Source: DASUFZ01 sp035541475 (GTDB lineage: Bacteria > Myxococcota_A > UBA9160 > SMWR01). Taken from it: a DNA stretch of 10,520 nt. Below the pieces are notes generated by a model. It was given only the letters and a program-made list of their open reading frames with translations. It did not search any database and had not been told where the DNA came from. How positions within the stretch are numbered: the stretch's first letter is position 1; each line of letters opens with the position of its first letter. A program made the translations under genes and the position numbers. Location of the stretch: NCBI GenBank assembly GCA_035541475.1, contig DATKND010000002.1, forward strand, positions 1-10,520, read 5' to 3'. Below, piece by piece: positions 1 to 8,737 of the stretch.

Positions 1-636
1 GAAGCGCGCGGTCTCCGGCAAGGTGCGGCGCAGGTGCGCGACGATCCCGAGCGGCACGAGCCCGAGCGCGTAGAGCGAGCGCCAGCCGAAGGGCAGCACG
101 TTCACGAAGGCGAAGGCGAGGGCCGCGAGTCCGCCGCCGCAGGCGGCCAGCGCCCCGAGCGCGCCGATCCCCCAGCCGCGGCTCTCCGCATCGAACTCCT
201 CCGCGACCACCACGTTCGCGATCGCCGACTCCCCGCCTGCGAAGACGCGCGACAGCACCTGGAAGACCACGAAGGTCGCGGTGTTCGGGGCCAGGGCCGT
301 GGCTCCCGTGCAGAGCGTGTAGCCGAGGATGGTGACGAGCAGGATGCGGCGCCGGCCGAGGCGATCCGCGGCCAGGGTCACCGGGAGCGAGAAGAGCGCC
401 CCCGCGCGCACCAGTCCCGCGAGCAGGCCGAGATGCGATTCGGCGATGCCGAGATCCGCCTGGATCTGCTTCAGGTTCAGCGACAGCAGAAAGACGTCGT
501 AGATCTCGAAGATCCCCACGATCGAGACGAGCCCGAGCACGCGCCACTGACGCCGGGTCAGGGCGGGAGGACGGCCGAGGAAGGGCGCGTAGCGAAGCCA
601 GCCGGGGCGATGGCTCCGGTCGTCGTCTGCCTGCAC
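1..636 (-). CDS. MFS transporter, N-terminal part (cut by window edge)
   Basis: This is a secondary transporter of the inner membrane, major facilitator superfamily. The visible 212 codons begin with a hydrophilic tail of about 30 residues, then hydrophobic segments typical of the first half of a 12-helix permease. The loop after the second helix carries the MFS motif A (DRLGRRR, about residue 95), which is the strongest family evidence. The start is GTG at 636: an in-frame stop lies at 694-696, no ATG lies between, and GGAGGG (plus-strand 643-648) stands 6 nt upstream. The C-terminal half lies beyond base 1, so the substrate cannot be judged. The early stretch FEIYDVFLLSLNLKQIQADLG resembles general MFS permeases of the sugar or organic-acid type. 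It diverges from the efflux operon, and shared regulation is possible but not shown. Confidence 0.88.
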   Translation of the reverse strand, partial: MQADDDRSHRPGWLRYAPFLGRPPALTRRQWRVLGLVSIVGIFEIYDVFLLSLNLKQIQADLGIAESHLGLLAGLVRAGALFSLPVTLAADRLGRRRILLVTILGYTLCTGATALAPNTATFVVFQVLSRVFAGGESAIANVVVAEEFDAESRGWGIGALGALAACGGGLAALAFAFVNVLPFGWRSLYALGLVPLGIVAHLRRTLPETARF

Positions 637-642
637 GGTCGG

Positions 643-648
643 CCCTCC
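643..648 (-). promoter_or_regulatory. Ribosome binding site fixing the GTG start of the MFS gene
   Basis: Read on the minus strand this is GGAGGG, 6 nt before GTG at 636. It decides the start because the reading frame offers no ATG between this site and the upstream in-frame stop at 694-696. Confidence 0.7.
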
Positions 649-729
649 GCGGGCGGCGCATCGCGACGAGCCGGTGCCGCCGCGGAGGCCCCTTCATACA
701 CCGGGATCCTTGCCGCTCGCGAAGATTTT

Positions 730-744
730 TCGAGCCCTGCTCGA
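730..744. promoter_or_regulatory. 15-bp palindrome in the MFS/macA divergent spacer (candidate operator)
   Basis: TCGAGC and GCTCGA flank a 3-bp centre, giving six perfect base pairs per arm. A further GCTCG at 715-719 could pair with the same central arm. It lies in the 188-bp spacer between two divergent transporter genes, where a repressor site would be expected. No regulator gene is visible in the window. The poly-T run sits on the 5' side, so it does not read as a terminator for either gene. The operator role is inferred. Confidence 0.35.
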
Positions 745-761
745 TGCAACTCCGATGCAAC
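740..761. repeat. Two tandem 11-bp repeats, core CGATGCAAC
   Basis: The units at 740-750 and 751-761 match at 9 of 11 positions and share the core CGATGCAAC. The 11-bp period is about one helical turn, so two copies would face the same side of the DNA, as in sites for dimeric or cooperative regulators. The first copy overlaps the end of the 15-bp palindrome. Chance repetition is possible. Confidence 0.4.
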
Positions 762-824
762 CTGCCCGGGGGGTCACGCGTCCAACCCGCCGGGTCGAAG
801 AGCTTTCCACCCTAGCAGGCATCC

Positions 825-2015
825 ATGCGTCGCCGCGTCATCGTTCTGATCGCGACGGCCGTCGCGGGCGCGGCGGCCCTCTACTTCTTCTTCGGGCGAG
901 CGCCGGCCCCGCACTACGTGACGGTGCCCGTCACGAAGCAGGACGTCTCGCGCATCATCATCGCGACCGGCGCCGTGAACCCGGTCGTCACGGTGCAGGT
1001 CGGCAGCTACGTCTCGGGCGTGATCCAGTCGCTCGCGTGCGACTTCAACACGAAGGTCCAGGCGGGGCAGCGCTGCGCGAAGATCGACCCGCGCCCCTAC
1101 CAGGAGACCGTCGACCAGGCGAAGGCCAGCCTCGACACCGCCGACGCGCAGAAGCGCAAGGACCAAGCGAGCCTCGAGCAGGCAAAGATCATCTACGGGC
1201 GCGACCAGGGCCTGCTGGCGCAGGGCGCCGTCTCGCAGGAGTCGATCGACGAGGATCGCAGCACGTACGAGCAGGCCGTCGCGCAGGTGCGCCTCGACGA
1301 GGCCACGATCGAGCAGCGCCGCGCGGCGCTCGAGGCGGCGCAGGTGAACCTCGACTACACCGACATCGTCTCGCCGGTCAACGGCACGGTGGTGTCGCGC
1401 AACGTCGACGTCGGGCAGACGGTCGCGGCGAGCTTCCAGACGCCGACGCTCTTCCTGATCGCGCAGGACCTCACGCAGATGCAGGTCGACACCAACGTGA
1501 GCGAGACGGACGTCGGCCTCGCGCAGGTCGGGCAGCGCGCGACCTTCACGGTGGAGGCCTACCCCGATCGCACCTTCGTGGGGAAGGTCGTGCAGGTGCG
1601 CCAGGCGCCGATCACGGTGCAGAACGTCGTCACCTACAACGTCGTGATCGGCGTCGACAACCGCGAGCTGCTGCTCTTCCCGGGCATGACCGCCAACGTC
1701 CGCGTCCTGGTCGACGAGCGGAAGGACGTCGCGACGATCCCGTCGCAGGCGCTGCGCTTCGATCCGAAGGGCGTGCACGCGAGTGCCGAGGGCGGATCGA
1801 ACGGGGACGGGAACGGCGGAAAGGGGGACGGCACGCGCGTCTACGTGCTGCGGGACGGGCGGCCGCAGGCGGTGAAGGTCTCCATCGGAGTCGACGACGG
1901 CACGCGTGCCGAGGTGACGGGCGGCGAGCTCGCGGTCGGCGACCCGGTGATCGTCGAACAAAGGGGCGGGCGGAACGGCGGCGAAACCGCGGCGCGCTCG
2001 CCCTTCCGATTCTGA
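825..2015 (+). CDS. macA: MacA-like periplasmic adaptor (HlyD/membrane fusion protein family)
   Basis: This 396-residue protein links the MacB-type pump in the inner membrane to the outer-membrane channel. Residues 4-22 form a single N-terminal anchor without a lipobox. A split lipoyl-like domain follows (about 55-92 and 178-212) around an alpha-helical hairpin (about 95-175) rich in Gln, Glu and Ala. Next come a beta-barrel domain (about 213-295) and a membrane-proximal domain. Two cysteines, C72 and C84, flank the first lipoyl half (CDFNTKVQAGQRC) and could form a disulfide. A glycine-rich stretch at 323-336 interrupts the C-terminal domain. ATG 825 is chosen because an in-frame TAG lies at 813-815; the AGG at 817-819 is a weak ribosome binding site. 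The ABC partner follows after 8 nt. Family membership is firm; naming it MacA rests on the MacB partner. Confidence 0.92.
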   Translation: MRRRVIVLIATAVAGAAALYFFFGRAPAPHYVTVPVTKQDVSRIIIATGAVNPVVTVQVGSYVSGVIQSLACDFNTKVQAGQRCAKIDPRPYQETVDQAKASLDTADAQKRKDQASLEQAKIIYGRDQGLLAQGAVSQESIDEDRSTYEQAVAQVRLDEATIEQRRAALEAAQVNLDYTDIVSPVNGTVVSRNVDVGQTVAASFQTPTLFLIAQDLTQMQVDTNVSETDVGLAQVGQRATFTVEAYPDRTFVGKVVQVRQAPITVQNVVTYNVVIGVDNRELLLFPGMTANVRVLVDERKDVATIPSQALRFDPKGVHASAEGGSNGDGNGGKGDGTRVYVLRDGRPQAVKVSIGVDDGTRAEVTGGELAVGDPVIVEQRGGRNGGETAARSPFRF

Positions 2016-2023
2016 GGCGACCG

Positions 2024-4090
<2,067 letters not shown>

Positions 4091-4109
4091 GGAGAGTCCC
4101 ACGTCGACC

Positions 4110-5546
4110 ATGCGTTGCGTGCGACTCTCATCGGTGACGGCGATGGCGCTGCTGGCGGCGCTCGCGCCGGGCTGCGCGGTCGGACCGGACTTCGTGCGGC
4201 CGGAGCCGCCGATCGCGAGCCGCTACACGCCCGACCCCGAGCCCGAGGTCCTCACGCCCGGCGCCGACCGCCAGCAGGTGCGCCTCGCCGAGGACATCTC
4301 GGCGGCGTGGTGGGAGCTCTTCCGCTCGGATGCGCTCGACGACGTCGTGAAGCGCGCGCTCGACGGCAGCCCCAACCTCGCGCTCTCGCGCGCGACCCTG
4401 GCGCAGGCGCACGAAGCCGTGCTCGCGGCGCGCGGCGCCTACTATCCGCAGGTCGACGCGAGCGGCCACGTCCAGGAGCAGGACAACCACAACATCAACC
4501 GCAACGAACTCCATGACCAGACATCCTATTCGCTCGGCCTGAACGTCAGCTATGTGCTCGACGTCTTCGGGGGCGTGCGCCGCAACGTGGAGCAGCAGCA
4601 GGCGCTGGCCGAGTTCCAGCGCTACGAGCTCGCCGCAGCCTGGCTCACCTTGACCGGGAACGCCGTCACCCAGTCGATCTCGATCGCCTCGCTGCGCGCG
4701 CAGATCGAAGCGGTCGAGGACGAGGTCGCGGACGACCAGCGCAGCCTCGACCTCGTCGAGCGGAAGTTCGAGGCCGGGAAGGTCGCGCGCAGCGACGTGC
4801 TGACCGCGAGCACGCAGCTCGCGAGCGACGAGGCGCAGCTCCCGGTGCTCCGCCAGCAGCTCGCGGCCGCCGAGCACGCGCTCTCGGTGCTGGCGGGGCA
4901 GGCGCCGGCCGTCTGGTCGCCGCCCGAGTTCGGCTTCACGGACTTCACCTTGCCGGTCGAGCTGCCGCTGACCCTGCCCTCCGAGCTGGTGCGACAGCGT
5001 CCCGACATCCTGGCCGCCGAGGCGGATCTCCACGCCGCGAGCGCGGCGATCGGCGTCGCGACCGCGAACCTCTTCCCGCAATTCACGCTCACCGGCGCAG
5101 TCAGCGTCGCGGAGGCCGGCGCCATCATGAGCACACCCGGCGCGGCCTACACGCTGGCGGGGCAGGTGCTCCAGCCGGTCTTCCACGGCGGCACCTTGCG
5201 CGCGCAGCGCCGCGCGGCGATCGACGCCTTCGACGCGTCGCGCGCCCGCTACGCGCAAACCGTGCTCACGGGCCTCCAGCAGGTGGCCGACACCTTGCGC
5301 GCGCTCGACCACGACGCCGCGCGGCTCGACGCGGAGCGCCGCCTGCTCTCGACGGCCGAGGAGGCGCTGTCGCTCAACCGGCTGCGCTACGACGCCGGCA
5401 AGATCGATCTTCTCACCTTGCTCGACTCGCAGCGCTCCTACCAGCAGGCTCGCCTCGGCGTCGCGCAGGCGCAGGGCCAGCAGCTCACCGACTCGGCACA
5501 GCTCTATGTCGCGCTCGGCGGCGGCTGGTGGAATGCGACGATCTAG
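4110..5546 (+). CDS. Outer-membrane efflux factor, NodT-type TolC-like lipoprotein
   Basis: This 478-residue protein should form the trimeric outer-membrane channel of the pump. A short signal sequence ends in ALAPGC, so C22 is the likely lipidation site; the Leu at -4 rather than -3 makes the lipobox slightly unusual. The mature start, AVGPDFVRPEPP, and the following WWELFRSDALDDVVKRAL stretch are characteristic of NodT-family factors. Two outer-membrane efflux repeats follow (about 65-260 and 285-470), the second opening with RPDILAAEADLHAASAAIGV. The gene starts 20 nt after the macB stop, with GGAGAG at 4091-4096 at a rather long 13-nt spacing. An internal ATG at 4143 would remove most of the signal peptide and is less likely. 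NodT-type factors are often paired with RND pumps; here the partner is a MacAB pair. Its stop overlaps that of the convergent GFA gene. Confidence 0.94.
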   Translation: MRCVRLSSVTAMALLAALAPGCAVGPDFVRPEPPIASRYTPDPEPEVLTPGADRQQVRLAEDISAAWWELFRSDALDDVVKRALDGSPNLALSRATLAQAHEAVLAARGAYYPQVDASGHVQEQDNHNINRNELHDQTSYSLGLNVSYVLDVFGGVRRNVEQQQALAEFQRYELAAAWLTLTGNAVTQSISIASLRAQIEAVEDEVADDQRSLDLVERKFEAGKVARSDVLTASTQLASDEAQLPVLRQQLAAAEHALSVLAGQAPAVWSPPEFGFTDFTLPVELPLTLPSELVRQRPDILAAEADLHAASAAIGVATANLFPQFTLTGAVSVAEAGAIMSTPGAAYTLAGQVLQPVFHGGTLRAQRRAAIDAFDASRARYAQTVLTGLQQVADTLRALDHDAARLDAERRLLSTAEEALSLNRLRYDAGKIDLLTLLDSQRSYQQARLGVAQAQGQQLTDSAQLYVALGGGWWNATI

Positions 5547-5905
5547 ACGCGGCTCTTCATCTGCTGCTCCCAGTCGCGGCCGTCGAAGCGCTTCACCGGG
5601 ATCGCCTCGAGGTCGACGCCCTCGAGGCAGCGCACGTTGACGTCGATCTCGTTCGGATTCGAGCGCGCGCGCCGGAAGGGCGAGATGCCGCAGGTCCGGC
5701 AGAAGTGGTGCTTCGCGACCCGCGTGCCGAACTCGTAGGTGGCGATCGCGTCGGGTGAGGTCAGCAGGCGGAAGCGCTCGGGCGCGACGTACCAGTGGAG
5801 ATACGCGGTGCGCGTGCAGATCGAGCAGTTGCAGATCTCGACGCCCTCGATCGGACCTTCGACTTCGAAGCGCACCGCGCCGCAGTGACAGCTTCCCTGG
5901 ATCAT
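5543..5905 (-). CDS. GFA/CENP-V domain zinc-binding protein
   Basis: This 120-residue protein belongs to the family named for glutathione-dependent formaldehyde-activating enzyme (Gfa), a compact Cys-rich zinc fold. Seven cysteines are in the family positions: C6 and C8 (SCHCGAVRF), C25, C27 and C30 (CNCSIC), C69 and C72 (FCRTCG). This pattern predicts one structural and one more labile zinc site. The ATG at 5905 is preferred over a longer frame from 5974 because it opens directly with the conserved motif and has AGGAGG (5915-5920) 9 nt upstream. It is a single gene, convergent with the efflux operon and divergent from the P450. Most family members have no proven substrate and the Gfa activity itself is disputed, so no reaction is assigned. 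Confidence 0.9.
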   Translation of the reverse strand: MIQGSCHCGAVRFEVEGPIEGVEICNCSICTRTAYLHWYVAPERFRLLTSPDAIATYEFGTRVAKHHFCRTCGISPFRRARSNPNEIDVNVRCLEGVDLEAIPVKRFDGRDWEQQMKSRV

Positions 5906-5914
5906 CGCGCGCGA

Positions 5915-5920
5915 CCTCCT
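5915..5920 (-). promoter_or_regulatory. Ribosome binding site deciding the GFA gene start
   Basis: The minus-strand reading is AGGAGG, 9 nt before ATG at 5905. It supports the short 120-residue product over an upstream in-frame ATG at 5974, whose extra 23 residues are Arg/Ala-rich and unlike the family. Confidence 0.65.
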
Positions 5921-5952
5921 GCGCGCAGCATCGCACGCCGTGACGCCGCGCC

Positions 5953-5968
5953 GCAGCGCCCGCGCTGC
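5953..5968. promoter_or_regulatory. 16-bp inverted repeat upstream of the P450 promoter (candidate operator)
   Basis: GCAGCGC and GCGCTGC are perfect 7-bp arms separated by CC. The repeat ends one base before the proposed -35 hexamer of the P450 promoter (5970-5975), a place suited to an activator or repressor dimer. It lies in the 118-bp spacer between the divergent GFA and P450 genes and could affect both. The role is inferred from symmetry and position; GC-rich DNA gives such repeats by chance more often than average. Confidence 0.4.
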
Positions 5969-5969
5969 A

Positions 5970-5998
5970 TCCACACGGCGCGGTGGCTCTGCTAGGGT
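5970..5998 (+). promoter_or_regulatory. Candidate sigma-70-like promoter of the P450 gene
   Basis: TCCACA at 5970-5975 (4 of 6 matches to TTGACA) and TAGGGT at 5993-5998 (the three most conserved -10 positions, T, A and final T) are separated by exactly 17 bp. The -10 ends 25 nt before the start codon, giving a short leader. It is the best-matching promoter seen in the window, but it is still only a sequence guess. Confidence 0.4.
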
Positions 5999-6023
5999 CC
6001 GCCGCGCGCCCCGGGAGCGAGCG

Positions 6024-7286
6024 ATGAACGCCGACCACGATCCCCTGAGCCCCGCCTGGCGCGCGGATCCCTACCCCTGCTACCGCGAGCTGCGCGATCA
6101 CGCGCCGGTGGCATGGTCACCGTCGACGAACGCCTGGTGCGTGTCGCGCTACGACGACGTGATGTTCGTGCTGCGCAATCCGGAGATCTTCTCGTCGCGC
6201 GCGATGTTCACGTTCCTGATGAACAACGGGAGCGAGGAGCCGCCGCCGCTCCGCTGGCCGGTGATCAAGTTCCTCGCGCGCTTCGTCCTGCGCGTGCGCA
6301 TGAACCCGTTCGAGTTCACGAACGCGCGCAACCTGATCGCCGAGGACGGCGACAGCCACACCGCGATGCGCGGCATCGTGAACCGCGGCTTCACGCCGCG
6401 TCGCATCGCGGCCTGGGAGGAGAAGGCGCGCGCGCTGGTGGCCGAGGCCATGGTGAAGCTCGAGCGCGGCGACTCCTTCGATCTGGTCGAGGACCTCGCG
6501 ATTCCGCTGCCGGTCACGATCATCGCCGAGATGCTCGGCGTGGAGACGGCGCGCCAGCGCGACTTCAAGCGCTGGTCCGACAACATGATCCACGCCATCG
6601 CGGGCCCCGGCCGCGCAGACCCCTTCGAGAAGCGCACGGTCGACACGCTGATCGAGCTGCTCTCGTACGTCCGCGGCATCGCCATCGCGCGCCGTCGCAG
6701 ACCCGCCGACGACCTCGTGAGCCTGATCGCGTCCGAGCAGGAAGGCGCGACGGCGCTCTCGACGCGCGAGGTCGTGCAGTTCGTGATGCTGCTGCTCGTG
6801 GCCGGCAACGAGACCACGACGAACCTGATCGGCAACGCCGCGACCGCGCTGCTCGACCATCCGTCCGAGCTCGCGCGGCTCGCGCGCGACCCGGCGCTCC
6901 TGTCCTCCGCGGTCGAGGAGGCGCTGCGCTTCGAGTCTCCGATCCAGGTCGTGTTCCGCACCACGACGCAGGAGGTCGAGCTCGCGGGCGTGCGCATCCC
7001 GAAGGGCGCCTACGTCGCGCCGCTGCTCGGCTCCGCCAATCGCGACGAGCGCCGCTTCCCCGATCCCGACCGCTTCGACGTCACGCGCAACCCGCAGGGC
7101 CATGTCGGCTTCGGCTTCGGCAAGCACTTCTGCCTCGGCGCCTCGCTCGCGCGGCTCGAGGCCCGCATCGCGCTCGAGGCGCTCGCGCCCGAGCTGCTGC
7201 GGCTCGAGCGGCGAGGTCCGCGCGAGGTCGTGGACTCCTTCCTCGTGCGCGGCCCGCGCCGACTCGAGCTACGCCGCGCGGCGTAG
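6024..7286 (+). CDS. Cytochrome P450 monooxygenase
   Basis: This 420-residue soluble bacterial P450 would insert one oxygen atom from O2 into a hydrophobic substrate, with electrons from ferredoxin and a reductase. The hallmarks are all present: I-helix AGNETTT (260-266) with the acid-threonine pair, the ExxR salt bridge E299-R302, and the heme loop FGFGKHFCLG (363-372) with C370 as the iron ligand. Length is normal for class I bacterial enzymes. ATG 6024 has GGGAG (6013-6017) 6 nt upstream; the in-frame extension back to 5940 is Arg-rich and unlike a P450 N-terminus, which here begins with the usual DPLSPAWRADPYPCYRELR. No ferredoxin or reductase gene is in the window, so electrons must come from elsewhere. 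Substrate unknown; neighbours suggest catabolism of a lipid-like compound. The 3' end overlaps the convergent DoxX-like gene by 18 bp. Confidence 0.95.
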   Translation: MNADHDPLSPAWRADPYPCYRELRDHAPVAWSPSTNAWCVSRYDDVMFVLRNPEIFSSRAMFTFLMNNGSEEPPPLRWPVIKFLARFVLRVRMNPFEFTNARNLIAEDGDSHTAMRGIVNRGFTPRRIAAWEEKARALVAEAMVKLERGDSFDLVEDLAIPLPVTIIAEMLGVETARQRDFKRWSDNMIHAIAGPGRADPFEKRTVDTLIELLSYVRGIAIARRRRPADDLVSLIASEQEGATALSTREVVQFVMLLLVAGNETTTNLIGNAATALLDHPSELARLARDPALLSSAVEEALRFESPIQVVFRTTTQEVELAGVRIPKGAYVAPLLGSANRDERRFPDPDRFDVTRNPQGHVGFGFGKHFCLGASLARLEARIALEALAPELLRLERRGPREVVDSFLVRGPRRLELRRAA

Positions 7287-7679
7287 CGCCGGCACCGCGG
7301 CTGCGTCCGGCCGCGTATACCACCACGCCCACGCGATCAGCACGAACTGGAACGGCAGGCGCACCCAGTTCCAGATGCCGAGGCCTTCGCTGCGCCCCGC
7401 CATCGGCACGTTGTGGAGCGCGACGTGGATGTTGGCCGGGTAGACCGCGAGCAGCAGCGCGATCGTCGCCCACGCGGCCAGGACGCGCGTGCGCGGGATC
7501 AGGAGTCCCACGCCGCACACGATCTCCGCGACGCCCGAGAGGTACACGAGCTCGAGATGCCACGGCAGGTACGGCGGCATGATCGCGACGTAGAAGTCCG
7601 GCACGCGGAAGTGATTCACGCCGGCGAAGATGTAGAAGGCGCCCATCAGGTAGAGCAGGAGGCGTTTCGTTCTCGACAT
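7269..7679 (-). CDS. DoxX-like small membrane protein
   Basis: This 136-residue integral membrane protein has about four predicted helices: residues 7-23, a segment around 45-62, 68-86 and 108-126. The pattern GAFYIFAGVNHFRVPDFY, then LSGVAEIVCGVGLLIPRTR, is typical of DoxX-family proteins. Members are often linked to redox or thiol chemistry but most have no assigned reaction. ATG 7679 is chosen because it opens directly with the first helix and lies 11 nt after the stop of the upstream hydrolase, with GGAGC before it; a much longer open frame running upstream on the same strand is an out-of-frame reading of the hydrolase and crotonase genes. It is the last gene of the three-gene operon. Its final 18 bp overlap the P450 3' end. 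Confidence 0.85.
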   Translation of the reverse strand: MSRTKRLLLYLMGAFYIFAGVNHFRVPDFYVAIMPPYLPWHLELVYLSGVAEIVCGVGLLIPRTRVLAAWATIALLLAVYPANIHVALHNVPMAGRSEGLGIWNWVRLPFQFVLIAWAWWYTRPDAAAVPALRRAA

Positions 7680-7690
7680 GCGGGCTCCGA

Positions 7691-8731
7691 TCAGGGTCGC
7701 CAGGTCGTGAGCGCGCGCTCGAGGTCGCGCGCGATCGCGAGACAGGCCTCCGCGGCGGCGCGCGACAGGCCGCCGAGCGCCGTGAAGGAGTGGCACACGC
7801 TCTCCTCGCAGCGGAAGGTGAGCGGCACACCCGCTGCCTCGAGCTTGCGCGCATAGGCCTCTCCCTCGTCGCAGAGGAGATCGAAGCCGGCCGTGACGAC
7901 GACGGCGGGTGCGACACCCGTGAAGTCCTTCTCGAGCAGCGGCGAGAGGCGCGGGTCCTCGTGGTCGCGCGCTTCCGGCGCGTAGTGCGCGAGGAACCAC
8001 TGCATCGACTCGCGCGTCAGCGGATAGCAGGCGCCGAAGTCGCGGTAGGAGGCGTTGTCGGCGTACGCGTGGAGCCACGGGTAGACGAGGATCTGGAGCG
8101 CCGGCTGCGGCAGCCCTTCGCGCTTCGCCTGGTGCGTCACGTGCGCGGCGAGCCCGCCGCCGGCCGAGTCGCCCGCCACAACGATGCGTCGGGCGTCGCC
8201 ACCGAGCTCGCGCGCGTGCTCGAGCAGCCAGCGATACGCCGCGACGGCGTCCTCCTGCGCCGCCGGGAAGCGGTGCTCCGGACCCTTGCGGTAGTCGACC
8301 GCGATCACGAGGCAGCGCGCGACCTCCGCGAGCTGCGTGCAGAAGCTCTCGCACCAGTCGAGGTCGCCGATCACGCAGCCGCCCTGGTGGAAGTAGAGGA
8401 CGACGGGGCGCGGCGCGTCGACGCCCTGCGGCCGGTAGAGTCGCGCGGGCAGCCAGTCCTCCGCGCCGCGCACCGCGCGGTGGTCGATCTCCGCGAGCGG
8501 ACGCGGCGCCGCGACGGCGAGCGCGATCTGCGCCTTCGTCGCCGCGCGCGCCTCGGCCGCGCTCATGCGGTGGAGCGGCGGCTGCGCGGCCGCTCCGCGC
8601 GCCAGCAACGCGAGCCGAGGGTCGAGCCGGCGGCCGCGGATCTCGAGCGGCGGCCCGGCGAGCGCGGCGACGACGGCGTCGGGCAGCCGAGGCAACAGCC
8701 ACGAGAGGAAGCGCTCGAGCAGCCGTCTCAC
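7691..8731 (-). CDS. Alpha/beta hydrolase of the hormone-sensitive-lipase (HSL) family
   Basis: This 346-residue enzyme would hydrolyse carboxylic esters of short or medium acyl chains. The triad is visible: S189 in GDSAGG (187-192), D284 in AGFD, and H314 in CHSF. The oxyanion-hole motif reads HQGG (115-118) where most HSL members have HGGG, and the His is followed by Ser rather than the usual Gly. An N-terminal cap helix region (1-55), with AGPPLEIRGRRLDPRLALL leading to PPLHRMSAAEAR, matches the longer members of the family and supports the GTG start at 8731 over the internal ATG at residue 56. The ribosome binding site is weak. It begins 6 nt after the crotonase stop and ends 11 nt before the DoxX-like gene, so the three are probably cotranscribed. 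Substrate unknown. Confidence 0.92.
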   Translation of the reverse strand: MRRLLERFLSWLLPRLPDAVVAALAGPPLEIRGRRLDPRLALLARGAAAQPPLHRMSAAEARAATKAQIALAVAAPRPLAEIDHRAVRGAEDWLPARLYRPQGVDAPRPVVLYFHQGGCVIGDLDWCESFCTQLAEVARCLVIAVDYRKGPEHRFPAAQEDAVAAYRWLLEHARELGGDARRIVVAGDSAGGGLAAHVTHQAKREGLPQPALQILVYPWLHAYADNASYRDFGACYPLTRESMQWFLAHYAPEARDHEDPRLSPLLEKDFTGVAPAVVVTAGFDLLCDEGEAYARKLEAAGVPLTFRCEESVCHSFTALGGLSRAAAEACLAIARDLERALTTWRP

Positions 8732-8737
8732 GAACGC

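Noticed and set aside
720..735. T-run with adjacent hairpin as an intrinsic terminator
   Set aside because: The T-run precedes the hairpin on the plus strand and would be an A-run after it on the minus strand. Both neighbouring genes also diverge from here, so nothing ends at this site.
709..738. Sigma-70 promoter for macA using TTGCCG near 710
   Set aside because: No acceptable -10 hexamer lies 16-18 bp downstream, so no promoter is called for macA.
34..849. Plus-strand open frame of 271 codons opposite the MFS gene
   Set aside because: Its translation is Arg/Glu/Ala-rich low-complexity sequence without family features. The minus strand here encodes clear MFS helices with motif A.
774..1961. 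Minus-strand open frame of 395 codons across the adaptor gene
   Set aside because: It is an antisense frame kept open by high GC. Its Arg/Asp/His-rich content contrasts with the well-conserved adaptor on the plus strand.
674..2023. In-frame 450-codon extension upstream of macB
   Set aside because: It overlaps all of macA out of frame and reads as Arg/Gly-rich noise. MacB proteins start directly with the ATPase, and ATG 2024 has a ribosome binding site.
5919..5928. 10-bp perfect palindrome CTGCGCGCAG
   Set aside because: It overlaps the GFA ribosome binding region and consists mostly of alternating GC, which produces palindromes by chance in this DNA.
5906..5974. Longer GFA start giving 23 extra residues
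   Set aside because: The extra segment is Arg/Ala-rich, and the family motif begins right after the ATG at 5905, which has AGGAGG upstream.
4128..6101. Minus-strand open frame of 657 codons across the outer-membrane factor and GFA genes
   Set aside because: It covers two convincingly coded genes in other frames, and its composition is dominated by Arg, Ala and Leu with no recognisable motif.
6113..7582. Plus-strand open frame of 489 codons across the P450
   Set aside because: It is a frame shifted by GC-rich codons relative to a P450 with all hallmark motifs; its translation is Arg/Ala repeats.
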